Origin: Gemmatimonadota bacterium
GTDB taxonomy: Bacteria > Gemmatimonadota > Gemmatimonadetes > Longimicrobiales > Gaopeijiaceae
NCBI GenBank assembly: GCA_022822445.1
Contig: JAJEBR010000127.1
Coordinates: forward strand, 1 to 48,000
Direction: 5' to 3'
Length of the DNA stretch: 48,000 bases
Translations under genes and position numbers: made by a program
The notes under the pieces: generated by a model
What the model was told of the DNA's origin: nothing
What the model saw: only the letters and a program-made list of their open reading frames with translations
Database searches by the model: none
Part shown: positions 7,001 to 15,097 of the stretch, piece after piece
How the letters are laid out: every line of letters starts with the position of its first letter
Position numbering within the stretch: the stretch's first letter is position 1

Positions 7001-7217
7001 TCAGCGGACCACCGCCGTTCTCAACGTCTTCGCTTCGTGTTCGAGCACCGCGCGGACCTGCCGCTCTTCGACGAAACCACTCGACGAACTGCTCGACCGT
7101 GGCGCCGCTGGCAAGGTTCTCGTAGAGCGCGAACAGAGGAATCCGCGTACCCGAGAAGACCCAGGCCCCGCTCGCCTTCCCCGGTGTCCGCTCGACAGCC
7201 GCGTCGTACGGGCACTC
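7001..7217 (-). pseudogene. Second DUF433 antitoxin fragment, frameshifted (copy B)
   Basis: A more complete copy of the same family. The stretch VERTPGKASGAWVFSGTRIP followed by LFALYENLASGATVEQFVEWF matches the N-terminal two thirds. Around position 7073 the frame shifts (bases for the expected P-G are lost), and EERQVRAVLEHEAKTLRTAVV continues in another frame to a TGA at 7001-7003. No start codon precedes it in frame. The tandem copies A and B suggest a duplicated or doubly inserted antitoxin module. No toxin fragment is visible between them. Confidence 0.68.
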
Positions 7218-7522
7218 CCTTTACGAGATTCGCCCGACGGCAGCTGTCCCTTGACCTGGGCGCCCGGTAGACTGCGTGCCGCCGGCGATCCGCTCGAGCG
7301 CCCATGCCGTCGGTCGGTGTCGCCAGGAGAGGGTCTGTCGCCAGGAAGAGGGTCGCTTTTTCCGAACCCACTCCGTACCCTTTTTTCCGGGCGTGGCCCA
7401 GTCCCGGAGCGAATCGTCCGCGACGGAGTGCTTTACGGCGTCACGACCGATGAGGCCAGCGTATGCGTACGGCGTACGCACGCGGATCGACAACCCTCGA
7501 TGAAGAAAAGCAGGAGAACACC
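7218..7522. other. Intergenic region with a tandem repeat and palindrome
   Basis: No gene is visible. A near-identical 18-bp tandem duplication (GTCGCCAGGA..AGGGTC) lies at 7319-7354, followed by a T run (7358-7362). Next come the 17-bp palindrome at 7464-7480 and the ribosome site of the following gene. Confidence 0.5.
7464..7480. promoter_or_regulatory. 17-bp palindrome, candidate operator
   Basis: TGCGTACG, one central G, CGTACGCA: a perfect 8-bp inverted repeat 42 bp upstream of the small membrane protein start. Its position fits an operator in the promoter or leader of that gene. I could not assign it to a known regulator. Confidence 0.45.
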
Positions 7523-7828
7523 ATGAAAAAGCTGTGGCACGGAGAACACGGACTGGCAATGACGTTCTGGCTGTGGTGGCTGATCGGAAACGGCGTGGTG
7601 GCTACCGCGCTGAGCCTGGTGCCGGTCCCCGGAATCGGCCTCCTCACCTTCTTCTACTACGTCGCATCGTGCGTGGGCGTGTGGCGTGCGGGCACGCACT
7701 ACGACGGTCCCCAGATGTGGACGGTGCTATCAAGGGTCATGCTGTTCGCTGTACCCGTGTTGATGGTGATCGTCACGATGCTCGTGTTCGGCGCCGTCTT
7801 TGCCATGCTCGTCGGGCGCGCGAACTGA
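7523..7828 (+). CDS. Small integral membrane protein of unknown function
   Basis: A 101-aa protein beginning MKKLWHGEHGLAMTFWLWW. Two to three hydrophobic helices can be read: about 10-32, 37-55 and 70-97, with a short hydrophilic loop (RAGTHYDGPQMW) before the last. I recall small proteins with a LWxGExxLxxTFWL start in other bacteria without an assigned function, so this is likely a known uncharacterised family. The ATG at 7523 is preceded by CAGGAGAA at good spacing, and the reading frame is intact, unlike most of its neighbours. It stands alone between a decayed toxin-antitoxin locus and a convergent outer-membrane protein gene. The palindrome at 7464-7480 may regulate it. Confidence 0.72.
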   Translation: MKKLWHGEHGLAMTFWLWWLIGNGVVATALSLVPVPGIGLLTFFYYVASCVGVWRAGTHYDGPQMWTVLSRVMLFAVPVLMVIVTMLVFGAVFAMLVGRAN

Positions 7829-7862
7829 TGAGATGACGCGGCGCGCGACAGCCGACGCCCCA

Positions 7863-9278
7863 TCACCAGGCGGCCGACAGCCGCAGATGGCCGCCTTCGA
7901 ACGCCTCCCGCGCCAAGTTGTCCAGGTCCCAGCGGAGCCCGGCCGTCACCTCGAAGCCCGACCGGAACCGGTGGCCCGCTTCCGTGATCAGTCGATGATT
8001 CTGCGAGGTGAGCCAGGGCGCCCGGTAGCCCGCATCGCGGTCCAGGAGGGCGTAGGCCAGACGGCCCGCCCATCCCGCCTCCGGGTACCGGACGAGGGCC
8101 GCCTGGGCAAAAACCTCACGGTCACATTGCTCGCGGGAGGCGCCCCCTTCCGGCGAACGCCATTCGGGTCGCCGCACCCGCGCCAGCTCCGTCTCGACCG
8201 CCCACAGCGGGTTCAGGCGGGTCCGTGCGCGGGCGCCCACGGTCACCGCCTCCTCGCGCAGAGTGAAGCCGAGCCCGCTCGCGGGCGCCCGCCGCTCGGT
8301 GTCCGCCCTCGCCCAGGTGCCGTACAGCGCCAACGTCACGCGCTCGAGCGGTGTGACCTGCAGGAGTGCTCCCAGGAACGCGACCTGCTCGAGCTGGGTG
8401 AACGGCGCGAGGCCGGTTCCCGGAAAGGTCACCTGTACCTCGCTTCTTCGGCTCGATCCCGCGTGCAGCTCCGCTCGCCACCGTGACGCCGCGGCCCTCA
8501 GGGTCGTGCGAGCGGCGAGGGGAGCCCCCGCGTAGTCGTAGTGGGCGTCCACCTCGTCCGCCTTCACTCCCAGGCCCTGGAAGATCGCGTCGTTGAAGGC
8601 GTCGAGCGCTGCGAGGCGCACCTCCAGCGTCCAGCTCCGGTCTTCCCTGTCTCTCCAGGAGCGTGCCACCCCGACCTCCACGTCCGCGGACGGCTTGAAG
8701 TAGTGGACGCCGAGCCCCACCCGCACGGTCCACGGCGTCCCGAGCACGTCGCGCCAGCGCAAGCCGACCCACGGGTAGTCGCGCCGTGCCGTGAGCGATC
8801 GCTCCCGGCGGTAGCGTGCCATCAGGTCCACGGGGCCGGAGACGTGGATCTCCTGGCGCCAGTCCACGACGTTGAGGATGTGCGGATTGCTGATCGAGGC
8901 CCCGGCAACCCGATAGCCGTTGGGCAGCCCGGCCCAGCGTGCGTCTTCACCGGGACCGAAGAGGCTTGAGCGGACATCCAGCTCGTACTCGTGGTCCATT
9001 CCGGGGTTGAGCCGCTGGAAGATGCCCTCCTCTGCCAGACGGCCGTAGTAGGCACCGTCGCGGTCGAGCAAGGACAGCCACACCTGATCCGCCCACGTCG
9101 CGAGAGTCACGAGAGCCGCCGAGTCGGTCTCGGCCGCAGGGGAAGTCGCGGATCGCGCTGCGCCCGACTGGGCGTGGAGCGACGGCACGGCGAGGAGGGA
9201 AACTCCGGCAAGCAAGGCGGCCAGGGCCAGACCCACTGCCTTCCAGCCAACCAATCCCGTAGGAGCGCCTGCGTCCAC
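7863..9278 (-). CDS. Predicted outer-membrane beta-barrel protein
   Basis: A 471-aa exported protein. Residues about 12-37 form a signal peptide (AVGLALAALLAGVSLLAVPSLHAQ) with cleavage expected after HAQ. The mature part alternates polar and hydrophobic residues in short strands with many Arg, Tyr and Trp, and ends in LRLSAAW, an aromatic C-terminus typical of barrels inserted by the Bam complex. I do not recognise a specific family or substrate. The start is a GTG at 9278 with AAGGAG about 6-10 nt upstream; an ATG just before it is out of frame. It is a lone gene convergent with the small membrane protein. Function is unknown. Confidence 0.72.
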   Translation of the reverse strand: MDAGAPTGLVGWKAVGLALAALLAGVSLLAVPSLHAQSGAARSATSPAAETDSAALVTLATWADQVWLSLLDRDGAYYGRLAEEGIFQRLNPGMDHEYELDVRSSLFGPGEDARWAGLPNGYRVAGASISNPHILNVVDWRQEIHVSGPVDLMARYRRERSLTARRDYPWVGLRWRDVLGTPWTVRVGLGVHYFKPSADVEVGVARSWRDREDRSWTLEVRLAALDAFNDAIFQGLGVKADEVDAHYDYAGAPLAARTTLRAAASRWRAELHAGSSRRSEVQVTFPGTGLAPFTQLEQVAFLGALLQVTPLERVTLALYGTWARADTERRAPASGLGFTLREEAVTVGARARTRLNPLWAVETELARVRRPEWRSPEGGASREQCDREVFAQAALVRYPEAGWAGRLAYALLDRDAGYRAPWLTSQNHRLITEAGHRFRSGFEVTAGLRWDLDNLAREAFEGGHLRLSAAW

Positions 9279-9605
9279 CTCATCTCCTTACCGAGGGGAA
9301 TTACCTTCCTGGCGAAGTCGTCGACCCGGTTCGAGCTTCTCTGCGGGCGATGGTGAAACCTGGTCTTTCGCGACAGACGCGGAAAACGCGAATCCCGCGC
9401 TCGACGGAACGATGGGGCAACCAGAGAAGCAAGGGCCACCCGGCAGGAGCGGCCCTTGAGCCGACAGCACGCTGCCGACGGATATCTGCCCGATTGTACC
9501 ACTTCCGGCTCGCACACTCAAGGCTGCGTGGCCCGGACGCCGCAAAAGCCGAACTCCGGGACCACCGGCGGCTCCGCACCTTCGAAGCCGGCAAGCTGTT
9601 CGGCG
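9279..9605. other. Intergenic region, nothing recognised
   Basis: This lies between the outer-membrane protein start and the TlpA-like remnant. It should contain the promoter of the leftward barrel gene, but no clear -35/-10 pair is visible. No frame gives a protein-like reading with a start. Confidence 0.5.
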
Positions 9606-10093
9606 ATTGAGTGGGTCGCCCGCGCGCCGCACGACGCGGAGCTCCGCGCTCTCTACGCCTACCAGCTCGTGGGCTGGGGTCTCTCGAAGGAGATCCACGA
9701 GCAGGCAGACGCGATCCTGGCCGAGGATCCCGAGAATCCATGGGGACTCTACACCAGGGCCTACGGTGGTGCGGCCCCTGCATCGTCGAGCTGCCCGAAT
9801 ATCAGGAGTTCGACGAACGCTACCGGGAGGACCCGGAGGTGCGGGTGTTCTCGATCAGCAACGACGAATCGAATGAGATCATCGAGGACTACCTCGCGAA
9901 GAACGACTTCGACTTCACGGTGCTGGTGGACGCGGGATACAGCGAGCGCGCCGGCGTACGAGCCTGGCCGACCACGTGGTTCGTCGACCGGGACGGCTAT
10001 ATCCGGTTCGTGAAGATCGGCACCGCGCTGAGGCTCGACGAGGAGTTCTCGTGGCGAGTGGAGGCGCTGCGCGAGGACGGCGACAGCAATTGA
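9606..10093 (+). pseudogene. TlpA-like thioredoxin-fold protein, internally deleted
   Basis: Two pieces of one protein lie in different frames. The first (about 9609-9765) reads EWVARAPHDAELRALYAYQL, then SKEIHEQADAILAEDPENP, an Ala-rich helical N-terminal part. At about 9764-9767 it meets the second piece in another frame, which begins WCGPCIVELPEYQEFDERY with the CxxC active site of a TlpA/ResA-type thioredoxin domain. That piece continues through a cis-Pro region (AWPTTWFVDRDGYI) to a stop at 10091-10093. The segment that normally joins them, with the first strand of the thioredoxin fold (…FWAT), is missing, so a deletion and not a single-base error is likely. No convincing start codon is visible. 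Intact proteins of this type reduce periplasmic disulfides. Confidence 0.7.
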
Positions 10094-10158
10094 CCGGGCA
10101 GCGCCCCGGGACGGAAACCCTCTCCGGAGTGGTCCGCAGAATCATCAGGGGGAATGGG

Positions 10159-10775
10159 ATGTTGAAGCAATCAACGGTATTGACGCTGGGCGCAGTCGCC
10201 CTCCTCGGATGCGGGAGCGGCGAATCGGACGACGGATCCGCATCGTCGCCCGAGCCCGCCCCGGACGCGGACGCGGCGGCTTCGGCGGATGCGCCGGCTT
10301 CCGGGGACGCGGCAGCCTCGACCACAATCCCTGCGGACTGGATCTCGGTGGACGACGCAGCGCGTACGGTCGCCGTCACCCTCATTGCGGGCGAAACCGA
10401 CGCGAACAACCGCTGGAACTTCAATGGCTACGCCAACGGCGAGGCCACGGTCGTCGTGCCCGTCGGATACACCGTCACGGTGAACTTCGAGAATCGGGAT
10501 CCCGCCCACCGCCACAGCGTCGGCGTGCTTGAAAGGGCGGCCAGCTACCCGGCAGTCTTCGAGGACGCCGCGCCCGTGTTCGACGGCGCGATCACCTCCA
10601 GCGCCACGTCGATGACCGACGCCGCCGCGCCCGGCGGAGGAACCGCGAGCATCACGTTCGTCGCCTCGGAAGCCGGCGAGTACGCGCTCGCATGTCTCGT
10701 CCTGCCAATGCGGTCACGGGGATGTGGATCGGGTTCGAGGTCTCCTGGTCGGGGGACTCCGGACTGCGGCGTTAG
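10159..10775 (+). pseudogene. Sulfocyanin-like cupredoxin lipoprotein, frameshifted
   Basis: The ATG at 10159 follows a GGGGG-rich site. Residues 1-19 end in a lipobox (VALLGC), then an Ala/Asp/Ser-rich linker to about residue 55, then a blue-copper domain with NFNGYANGEATVVVPVGYTV and a His ligand region (AHRHSVGV). The C-terminal ligand loop should read about CLVPGHAVTGMW, with Cys, His and Met binding copper. Here one base is lost near 10700-10703, so the frame leaves the family after ACLVL. In the corrected frame the loop continues as AVTGMWIGFEVS to a TAG at 10773-10775, but the His codon reads AAT (Asn). With frameshift and ligand loss the gene is probably dead. If left unrepaired, its frame would run to 10968 into the convergent DUF368 gene. 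Confidence 0.72.
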
Positions 10776-10778
10776 GAG

Positions 10779-12071
10779 TCAGGGCTGGCGCTGGCGGGAC
10801 GGCGGCCGACCAGATCCCGCCTTCGAGTCTTCGTGGGAACGCCTTCGCCCGGCTGCGCCGAGCAGCAGCACAACGGCCATGCCGGCCGCAAACAGCAGCG
10901 CCACCGTCACCACCTCCGGATCCCCCAGCGCCGGCAGCGCCGCCACTTCCCTGCCCTCCTCCGTGTAGCGCGTGAAGGGCCAGAGCTTCCTCAGCGATCC
11001 GAGCATCAGCCCCACGAGCACGGCCAGGGTGGGGTCGTGCCACCGGGCGAACAGCCGCTTCAGCACGCGAGCGAAGGTCAGCAGCCCGGCCGCCATCGCC
11101 GCCGCCATCGCACCCGCGGTGAGAATGGCGCTCCCGTCCTGGTGGTAGATCGCCAGCGACAGAGTGTAGAGGACGTAGTGGTAGAGCCCCAGCAGCAGCA
11201 GCACGAACGACCCCGAGATGCCGGGCAGGGCCATGGCCGAGATGGCCAGCACACCGCCCAGCAGCAGGTAGGCCAGGGCCGGGTTCCGTCCGCCGCCGAG
11301 CGCCTCCGGTTGGGACACGCGCAGACCGGCGACCGGCCCCTCCACCTCCCGGATCGATCCGGCAGGCACGTTCCCCGCGTCGCCAGTCATGCCTGCAATG
11401 ACAGCGACTTCAATGCCTGCACTTCCGACCGGCGCGGTGGTCGACCCGGCGGGGGTGAAGGCGAGCTCCGGGCGTTCCCCGTTCCCTGGCGCGCTGAGGG
11501 TCAGGTTCTGCGGCGTAAGCAGCACCTCGGTAGCCGTGGGCTCCGCGAACTCCAGAAACACGCGCCCCGTGGCCCGCTCGGAGGTCGGTGGCGGGAGGCC
11601 GACGAACCAAACGGTGACGAGCGCCGCGCCGAGCCCGAGCAGCCATTGCGACAGCCCACCCCGCCGCATCGCCCGCAGCGGCACGGTGACCGACGCCAGC
11701 ACCAGCCCCAGGAACAGCCCACGCATCTGCGCCGGATACAGGCTGAGCAGGGGGGGAAGGATGCGGGCACCGAGAGCGATCGCCGGGAGGATGCCCGCGG
11801 CGAGATAGGCGAGGAAGAGCACGCGGCCCGCGTCCTCGCCCGCACGGTCCCCCGGCAACCGCCCCGGATCCCGCGCCCCCACCGCGAGAAGACGCCGGAA
11901 CGACCGGGAACGGACCCGGCGCAGAACCCCGGTCCCCAGCCCCCCCACCGCATCGATCAGCCGCGGATAGATCCCCAGGATCAGCGCGACCGTCCCCCCC
12001 GACACCCCCGGAATCACGTCCGCCGCGCCCATGCACAGGCCGCGCAGCGTGTTGCCGAGCCAGCGCTTCAC
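10779..12071 (-). CDS. DUF368 family membrane protein (undecaprenyl-phosphate translocase type)
   Basis: A 430-aa polytopic protein. The N-terminal signature GAADVIPGVSGGTVALILGIY and its second-half counterpart AISAMALPGISGSFVLLLLG form the inverted-repeat pair typical of DUF368; about eight to ten membrane helices can be read. Some family members (PopT) recycle undecaprenyl phosphate across the inner membrane, which would fit the murJ and lipid genes in this window. A hydrophilic insert of about 90 residues (about 165-250) between the halves is unusual. The start is taken as a GTG at 12071 (VKRWLGNTLRGL...), because the frame upstream to 12167 is only a GC-rich repeat translated as Gly/Ala/Arg. 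It is downstream of surE by 139 bp. Confidence 0.8.
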   Translation of the reverse strand: MKRWLGNTLRGLCMGAADVIPGVSGGTVALILGIYPRLIDAVGGLGTGVLRRVRSRSFRRLLAVGARDPGRLPGDRAGEDAGRVLFLAYLAAGILPAIALGARILPPLLSLYPAQMRGLFLGLVLASVTVPLRAMRRGGLSQWLLGLGAALVTVWFVGLPPPTSERATGRVFLEFAEPTATEVLLTPQNLTLSAPGNGERPELAFTPAGSTTAPVGSAGIEVAVIAGMTGDAGNVPAGSIREVEGPVAGLRVSQPEALGGGRNPALAYLLLGGVLAISAMALPGISGSFVLLLLGLYHYVLYTLSLAIYHQDGSAILTAGAMAAAMAAGLLTFARVLKRLFARWHDPTLAVLVGLMLGSLRKLWPFTRYTEEGREVAALPALGDPEVVTVALLFAAGMAVVLLLGAAGRRRSHEDSKAGSGRPPSRQRQP

Positions 12072-12080
12072 GAGGCCCGC

Positions 12081-12154
12081 ACGCCCCCCGGCAACGCGCC
12101 CCGCGCACCCCCCGGCAGCGCTCGCCGCGCACCCCCCGGCAACGCACCCCGCGC
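12081..12154. repeat. Three-copy GC-rich tandem repeat
   Basis: Units at 12081-12106 (26 bp), 12107-12130 and 12131-12154 (24 bp each) share the pattern ACCCCCCGGCARCGC followed by CCGCGC. They sit between surE and the DUF368 gene, and on the minus strand keep an open frame ahead of it, so they could be mistaken for coding sequence. Confidence 0.75.
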
Positions 12155-12210
12155 GCCCGGCCCGCATCGCCGCCGACGGGACGTCCTCGTCCGCCCCCCC
12201 ACGGCGCCCC

Positions 12211-12957
12211 TCAGAGGTGCAGATCCCATTCGCGCAGTTCGTCCAGGCGGCGGTAGCTGGTCAGGTCCAGGTGCAGGGGCGTCACCGACACGTACCCCTC
12301 GCGAACGGCGCGGAAGTCGGAGTCGGGCCCGCCATCCCAGTGCGTGACCCCGCCGCCGATCCAGAAGTACTCCCGCCCCGAGGGATCCGGGGCCCGCGTG
12401 ATGGACTCGCTGTACCGCCGCCGCCCCAGGTTGGTCACCCGCACGCCGCGCACCTCCGACGGCGGCAGCGGCGGAAGGTTCACGTTCAGCAGTTCGTTGG
12501 GCGGGATCCCCCTCCCGAGGAACTGCTTCAGCAGGCTGCTCACCGCACCCTGCCACCCTTCGAGCTCCTCCGCTTCCCTGCCGATGTAGGAGAACGCCAC
12601 CGCCGGAATGCCGAGGAGCGTCGCCTCCATGGCCGCCGCCACCGTCCCCGAATAGAGGACATCCTCGCCCATGTTGGGCCCGTTGTTGATGCCCGACACG
12701 CACAGATCCGGGCGGGTGTCCAGGAGTTCGGTCACGGACAGGATGACGCAGTCGGTGGGCGTGCCGTCGACGATCGTGGTGCCGTCGTGCGTCTTGCGCG
12801 TGCGGAGCGGACGGTGGAGGGTGAGCGCGTTGCTCGTCGCACTCTGCTCCCGGTCCGGCGCGACGATGTCCACCGACCCGATGTCGTGCGCGGCTTCGGC
12901 CAGCACCCGGATCCCGGGCGACAGGTAGCCGTCGTCGTTCGTGCAGAGGATGCGCAC
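12211..12957 (-). CDS. surE: 5'/3'-nucleotidase SurE
   Basis: A 248-aa metal-dependent phosphatase acting on nucleoside monophosphates in stationary-phase and stress metabolism. The N-terminal MRILCTNDDGYLSPGI carries the paired Asp metal ligands, followed by IVAPDREQSATSNALTLHRP with the conserved Ser, and INNGPNMGEDVLYSGTVAAA with the conserved Asn residues. Length fits the family (about 250). The start is a GTG at 12957, where homology to the family begins; the frame is open for 155 further codons upstream but that reading overlaps the MerR gene antiparallel in register only by chance. It lies 50 bp after the MerR gene, probably in the same transcript. Confidence 0.93.
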   Translation of the reverse strand: MRILCTNDDGYLSPGIRVLAEAAHDIGSVDIVAPDREQSATSNALTLHRPLRTRKTHDGTTIVDGTPTDCVILSVTELLDTRPDLCVSGINNGPNMGEDVLYSGTVAAAMEATLLGIPAVAFSYIGREAEELEGWQGAVSSLLKQFLGRGIPPNELLNVNLPPLPPSEVRGVRVTNLGRRRYSESITRAPDPSGREYFWIGGGVTHWDGGPDSDFRAVREGYVSVTPLHLDLTSYRRLDELREWDLHL

Positions 12958-13007
12958 TAGCCCGTGGACAAAACCCGCGCGGCGTTCGAGCGACGATGCA
13001 CCCGGAC

Positions 13008-13367
13008 CTAGTCCTCTTCCGGCAGGGTCAGGGTGTCGCGGAGCGTGTCCAGTCCTTCCCTGATGAGGGCCATCATCGCGGGTTCGGCGTGCAGCTGGCG
13101 AACCTCGGTGATGTCGCCGCCCGCCCGCATCTTGTCGAGCTCCTTGCGGGCGCCCTCGATGGTGAAGCACTTCTCGTAGAGCAGGTGCTTGACCAGCAGG
13201 ATCGTCTCGATCTCCCGCATCCGGTACACCCGGGTCCCCCCCCGGTTCTTGCTGGGCGACAGGATGTCGAACTGGGTCTCCCAGTACCGGAGCACGTGTG
13301 CCTTGAGCCCCGTCAGCGTGCTCACCTCGCCGATCGAGTAGTAGGTCTTGCGGGCGATCGGGTCCAC
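13008..13367 (-). CDS. MerR-family transcriptional regulator
   Basis: A 119-aa protein. Residues about 9-75 form the winged helix-turn-helix: YYSIGEVSTLTGLKAHVLRYW, then the wing region SPSKNRGGTRVYRMREIETI, continuing into the dimerisation helix (LLVKHLLYEKCFTIEGARKEL). The short C-terminal tail has no Cys pairs or ligand domain, so this is the small housekeeping MerR type found beside core genes in several phyla rather than a metal sensor. The start is a GTG at 13367. The gene sits 66 bp after gpsA and 50 bp before surE. Its target is unknown. Confidence 0.9.
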   Translation of the reverse strand: MDPIARKTYYSIGEVSTLTGLKAHVLRYWETQFDILSPSKNRGGTRVYRMREIETILLVKHLLYEKCFTIEGARKELDKMRAGGDITEVRQLHAEPAMMALIREGLDTLRDTLTLPEED

Positions 13368-13433
13368 GGCTCTCAGCTCCTCGGGTGGTGCGCCTGCGAG
13401 GCGGACGGTCCAACGACGGCATTCACGATCCGC

Positions 13434-14471
13434 TCACCTCCGTTGTTCGGGCTCATGCGGGTGCTCGGGCTTCGGCTCCCTCGTCATCAGGCGGTGCAGG
13501 GCCTCCATGGGATCGGCTCCTTCCGCCACTATACGATAAACCTCTTCCGACACCGGCATCTCGACTCCAAGCCTCCCGGCAAGTTCGTGCACCGCGACGA
13601 CCGTCGCCACCCCTTCCGCGACCGTGCGCGTGCTCCCGGTGATCTCCTCCATCGACTCGCCGCGCCCCAGACGCCGGCCGACCGTCCGGTTCCGGCTGAG
13701 CCCGCCCGTGCACGTCAGCACCAGGTCCCCCATCCCGGCGAGCCCGGCGAAGGTGGCCGGGTGGGCACCCATCGCCACGCCCAGACGGCTGATCTCGGCC
13801 AGCCCGCGCGTCATCAGCGCCGCCACCGCATTGTGGCCCAGCTCCAGCCCCGCCGCCACGCCGGCCGCGACCGCGATCACGTTCTTGAGCGCGCCCCCGA
13901 GCTCCACGCCGATCACGTCCGGAGTGGTGTAGACCCGGAAGCGGTCCGTCTGGAAGAGCGACTGGATCCGCAGACAGGCCTCCCGGTCCCGGCTCGCCAC
14001 GGAAACCGCGGTCGGCACCCCGTCGCAGACCTCCCGGGCGAAGCTGGGTCCCGAGAGAACGCAGAACCGGCCGGCCTGGGCGGGAGGCAGCGCGTCGGCA
14101 AAGATCTCGTCCATGCGCCTGAGCGTCGCGATCTCGATCCCCTTCGACGCGCTTACGACGACCGCGTCGCCAGGGATGAAGGGGGCGGCGCGCGCCAGCA
14201 GTCCCGCCGAGTGCTGCGCCGGACAGACCCAGACCACGACTTGCGCGCCCGCGAGCGCGCCTGAGAGCGAGTTGGTGATGGAGAGCCGCTCCCGGTTGAG
14301 GGGCACTCCCTGAAGGAAAAGCGCGTTCTCTCCGTATTCCTTAAAGGACCGTGCCACTTCGGGTTCGCGCGCCCACAGGCGCACGCCGGCGCCAGAGTTG
14401 CTCGCCAGCAGGTTGGCCAGCGTCGTCCCCCAGGCGCCCGCTCCGATCACGGCGACGCGGGCGCCGGTCAC
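13434..14471 (-). CDS. gpsA: Glycerol-3-phosphate dehydrogenase [NAD(P)+]
   Basis: A 345-aa cytosolic enzyme that reduces dihydroxyacetone phosphate to sn-glycerol 3-phosphate, the backbone for phospholipids. The Rossmann motif VAVIGAGAWGTTLANLLA is at the N-terminus, then VVSASKGIE, LSGPSFAREV, and the catalytic Lys in GGALKNVIAVAAG. The C-terminal helical domain contains GLAGMGDLVLTCTGGLSRNR. It starts with GTG at 14471 and overlaps the plsY stop by 4 nt (GTGA), so gpsA and plsY, which make and use glycerol 3-phosphate, are translationally coupled. Confidence 0.96.
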   Translation of the reverse strand: MTGARVAVIGAGAWGTTLANLLASNSGAGVRLWAREPEVARSFKEYGENALFLQGVPLNRERLSITNSLSGALAGAQVVVWVCPAQHSAGLLARAAPFIPGDAVVVSASKGIEIATLRRMDEIFADALPPAQAGRFCVLSGPSFAREVCDGVPTAVSVASRDREACLRIQSLFQTDRFRVYTTPDVIGVELGGALKNVIAVAAGVAAGLELGHNAVAALMTRGLAEISRLGVAMGAHPATFAGLAGMGDLVLTCTGGLSRNRTVGRRLGRGESMEEITGSTRTVAEGVATVVAVHELAGRLGVEMPVSEEVYRIVAEGADPMEALHRLMTREPKPEHPHEPEQRR

Positions 14472-15091
14472 CCGCTGCCGCCGCCTTCCCTGCGCCGGTC
14501 GATCCGCGGCTCCTCACCCGCGAGCAGCCGCCGGATGTTCGAGCGGTGGGCCCACACGACGAAGACCGCCATCAGCACCAGAAAGGCCATCACCGCGGGC
14601 CCGGGATCCAGGAAGAACCCCGCCACGGGCACCGCCACCGCCGCCGCCATCGACGCCACCGACACCATTCGCGAGACCAGCAAGGTGACGAGCCAGACGC
14701 CGAGCCCCGCGGCCGCCGCCAACGGTGCGACCGCGAGGAGGACGCCGCCGCTCGTCGCCACGCCCTTCCCGCCACGGAACCGCACCCAGAAGGAGAAGAC
14801 ATGCCCCACGATCGCCGCTCCCCCGTAGGCGACCGTCCACAAGGGCGCGGTCTGGTCGTCCAGCTGCGGGAACCACCACACGGGCGCGAACCCCTTGAAG
14901 ATGTCGAAGAGGCCGACCGGGATGGCCGCACCCCACCCGAGCACGCGCTGGACGTTGGTGGCGCCCAGATTGCAGCTCCCCAGCGTGCGCAGATCCTTGC
15001 CGTGCAGCTTGCCGGTCCAGAACGCCGTCGGGATGGCGCCCGCCGCATACGCCGCGAGGACGAGGAGGGGTGCGGAGATCATGGGGTTCAA
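14468..15091 (-). CDS. plsY: Acyl-phosphate:glycerol-3-phosphate acyltransferase PlsY
   Basis: A 207-aa inner-membrane enzyme that transfers an acyl group from acyl phosphate to glycerol 3-phosphate. It has about five to six hydrophobic helices and the family motifs: GAIPTAFWTGKLHGKDLRTLGSCNLGATNVQR, where S-x-N-x-G-x-T-N is the acyl-acceptor loop; VGHVFSFWVRFRGGKGVATS; and the C-terminal WAHRSNIRRLLAGEEPR. The start may be the TTG at 15091 (6 bp after der, behind AAGGGG) or the ATG at 15082. It precedes and overlaps gpsA. Confidence 0.95.
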   Translation of the reverse strand: MNPMISAPLLVLAAYAAGAIPTAFWTGKLHGKDLRTLGSCNLGATNVQRVLGWGAAIPVGLFDIFKGFAPVWWFPQLDDQTAPLWTVAYGGAAIVGHVFSFWVRFRGGKGVATSGGVLLAVAPLAAAAGLGVWLVTLLVSRMVSVASMAAAVAVPVAGFFLDPGPAVMAFLVLMAVFVVWAHRSNIRRLLAGEEPRIDRRREGGGSG

Positions 15092-15097
15092 GTATGC

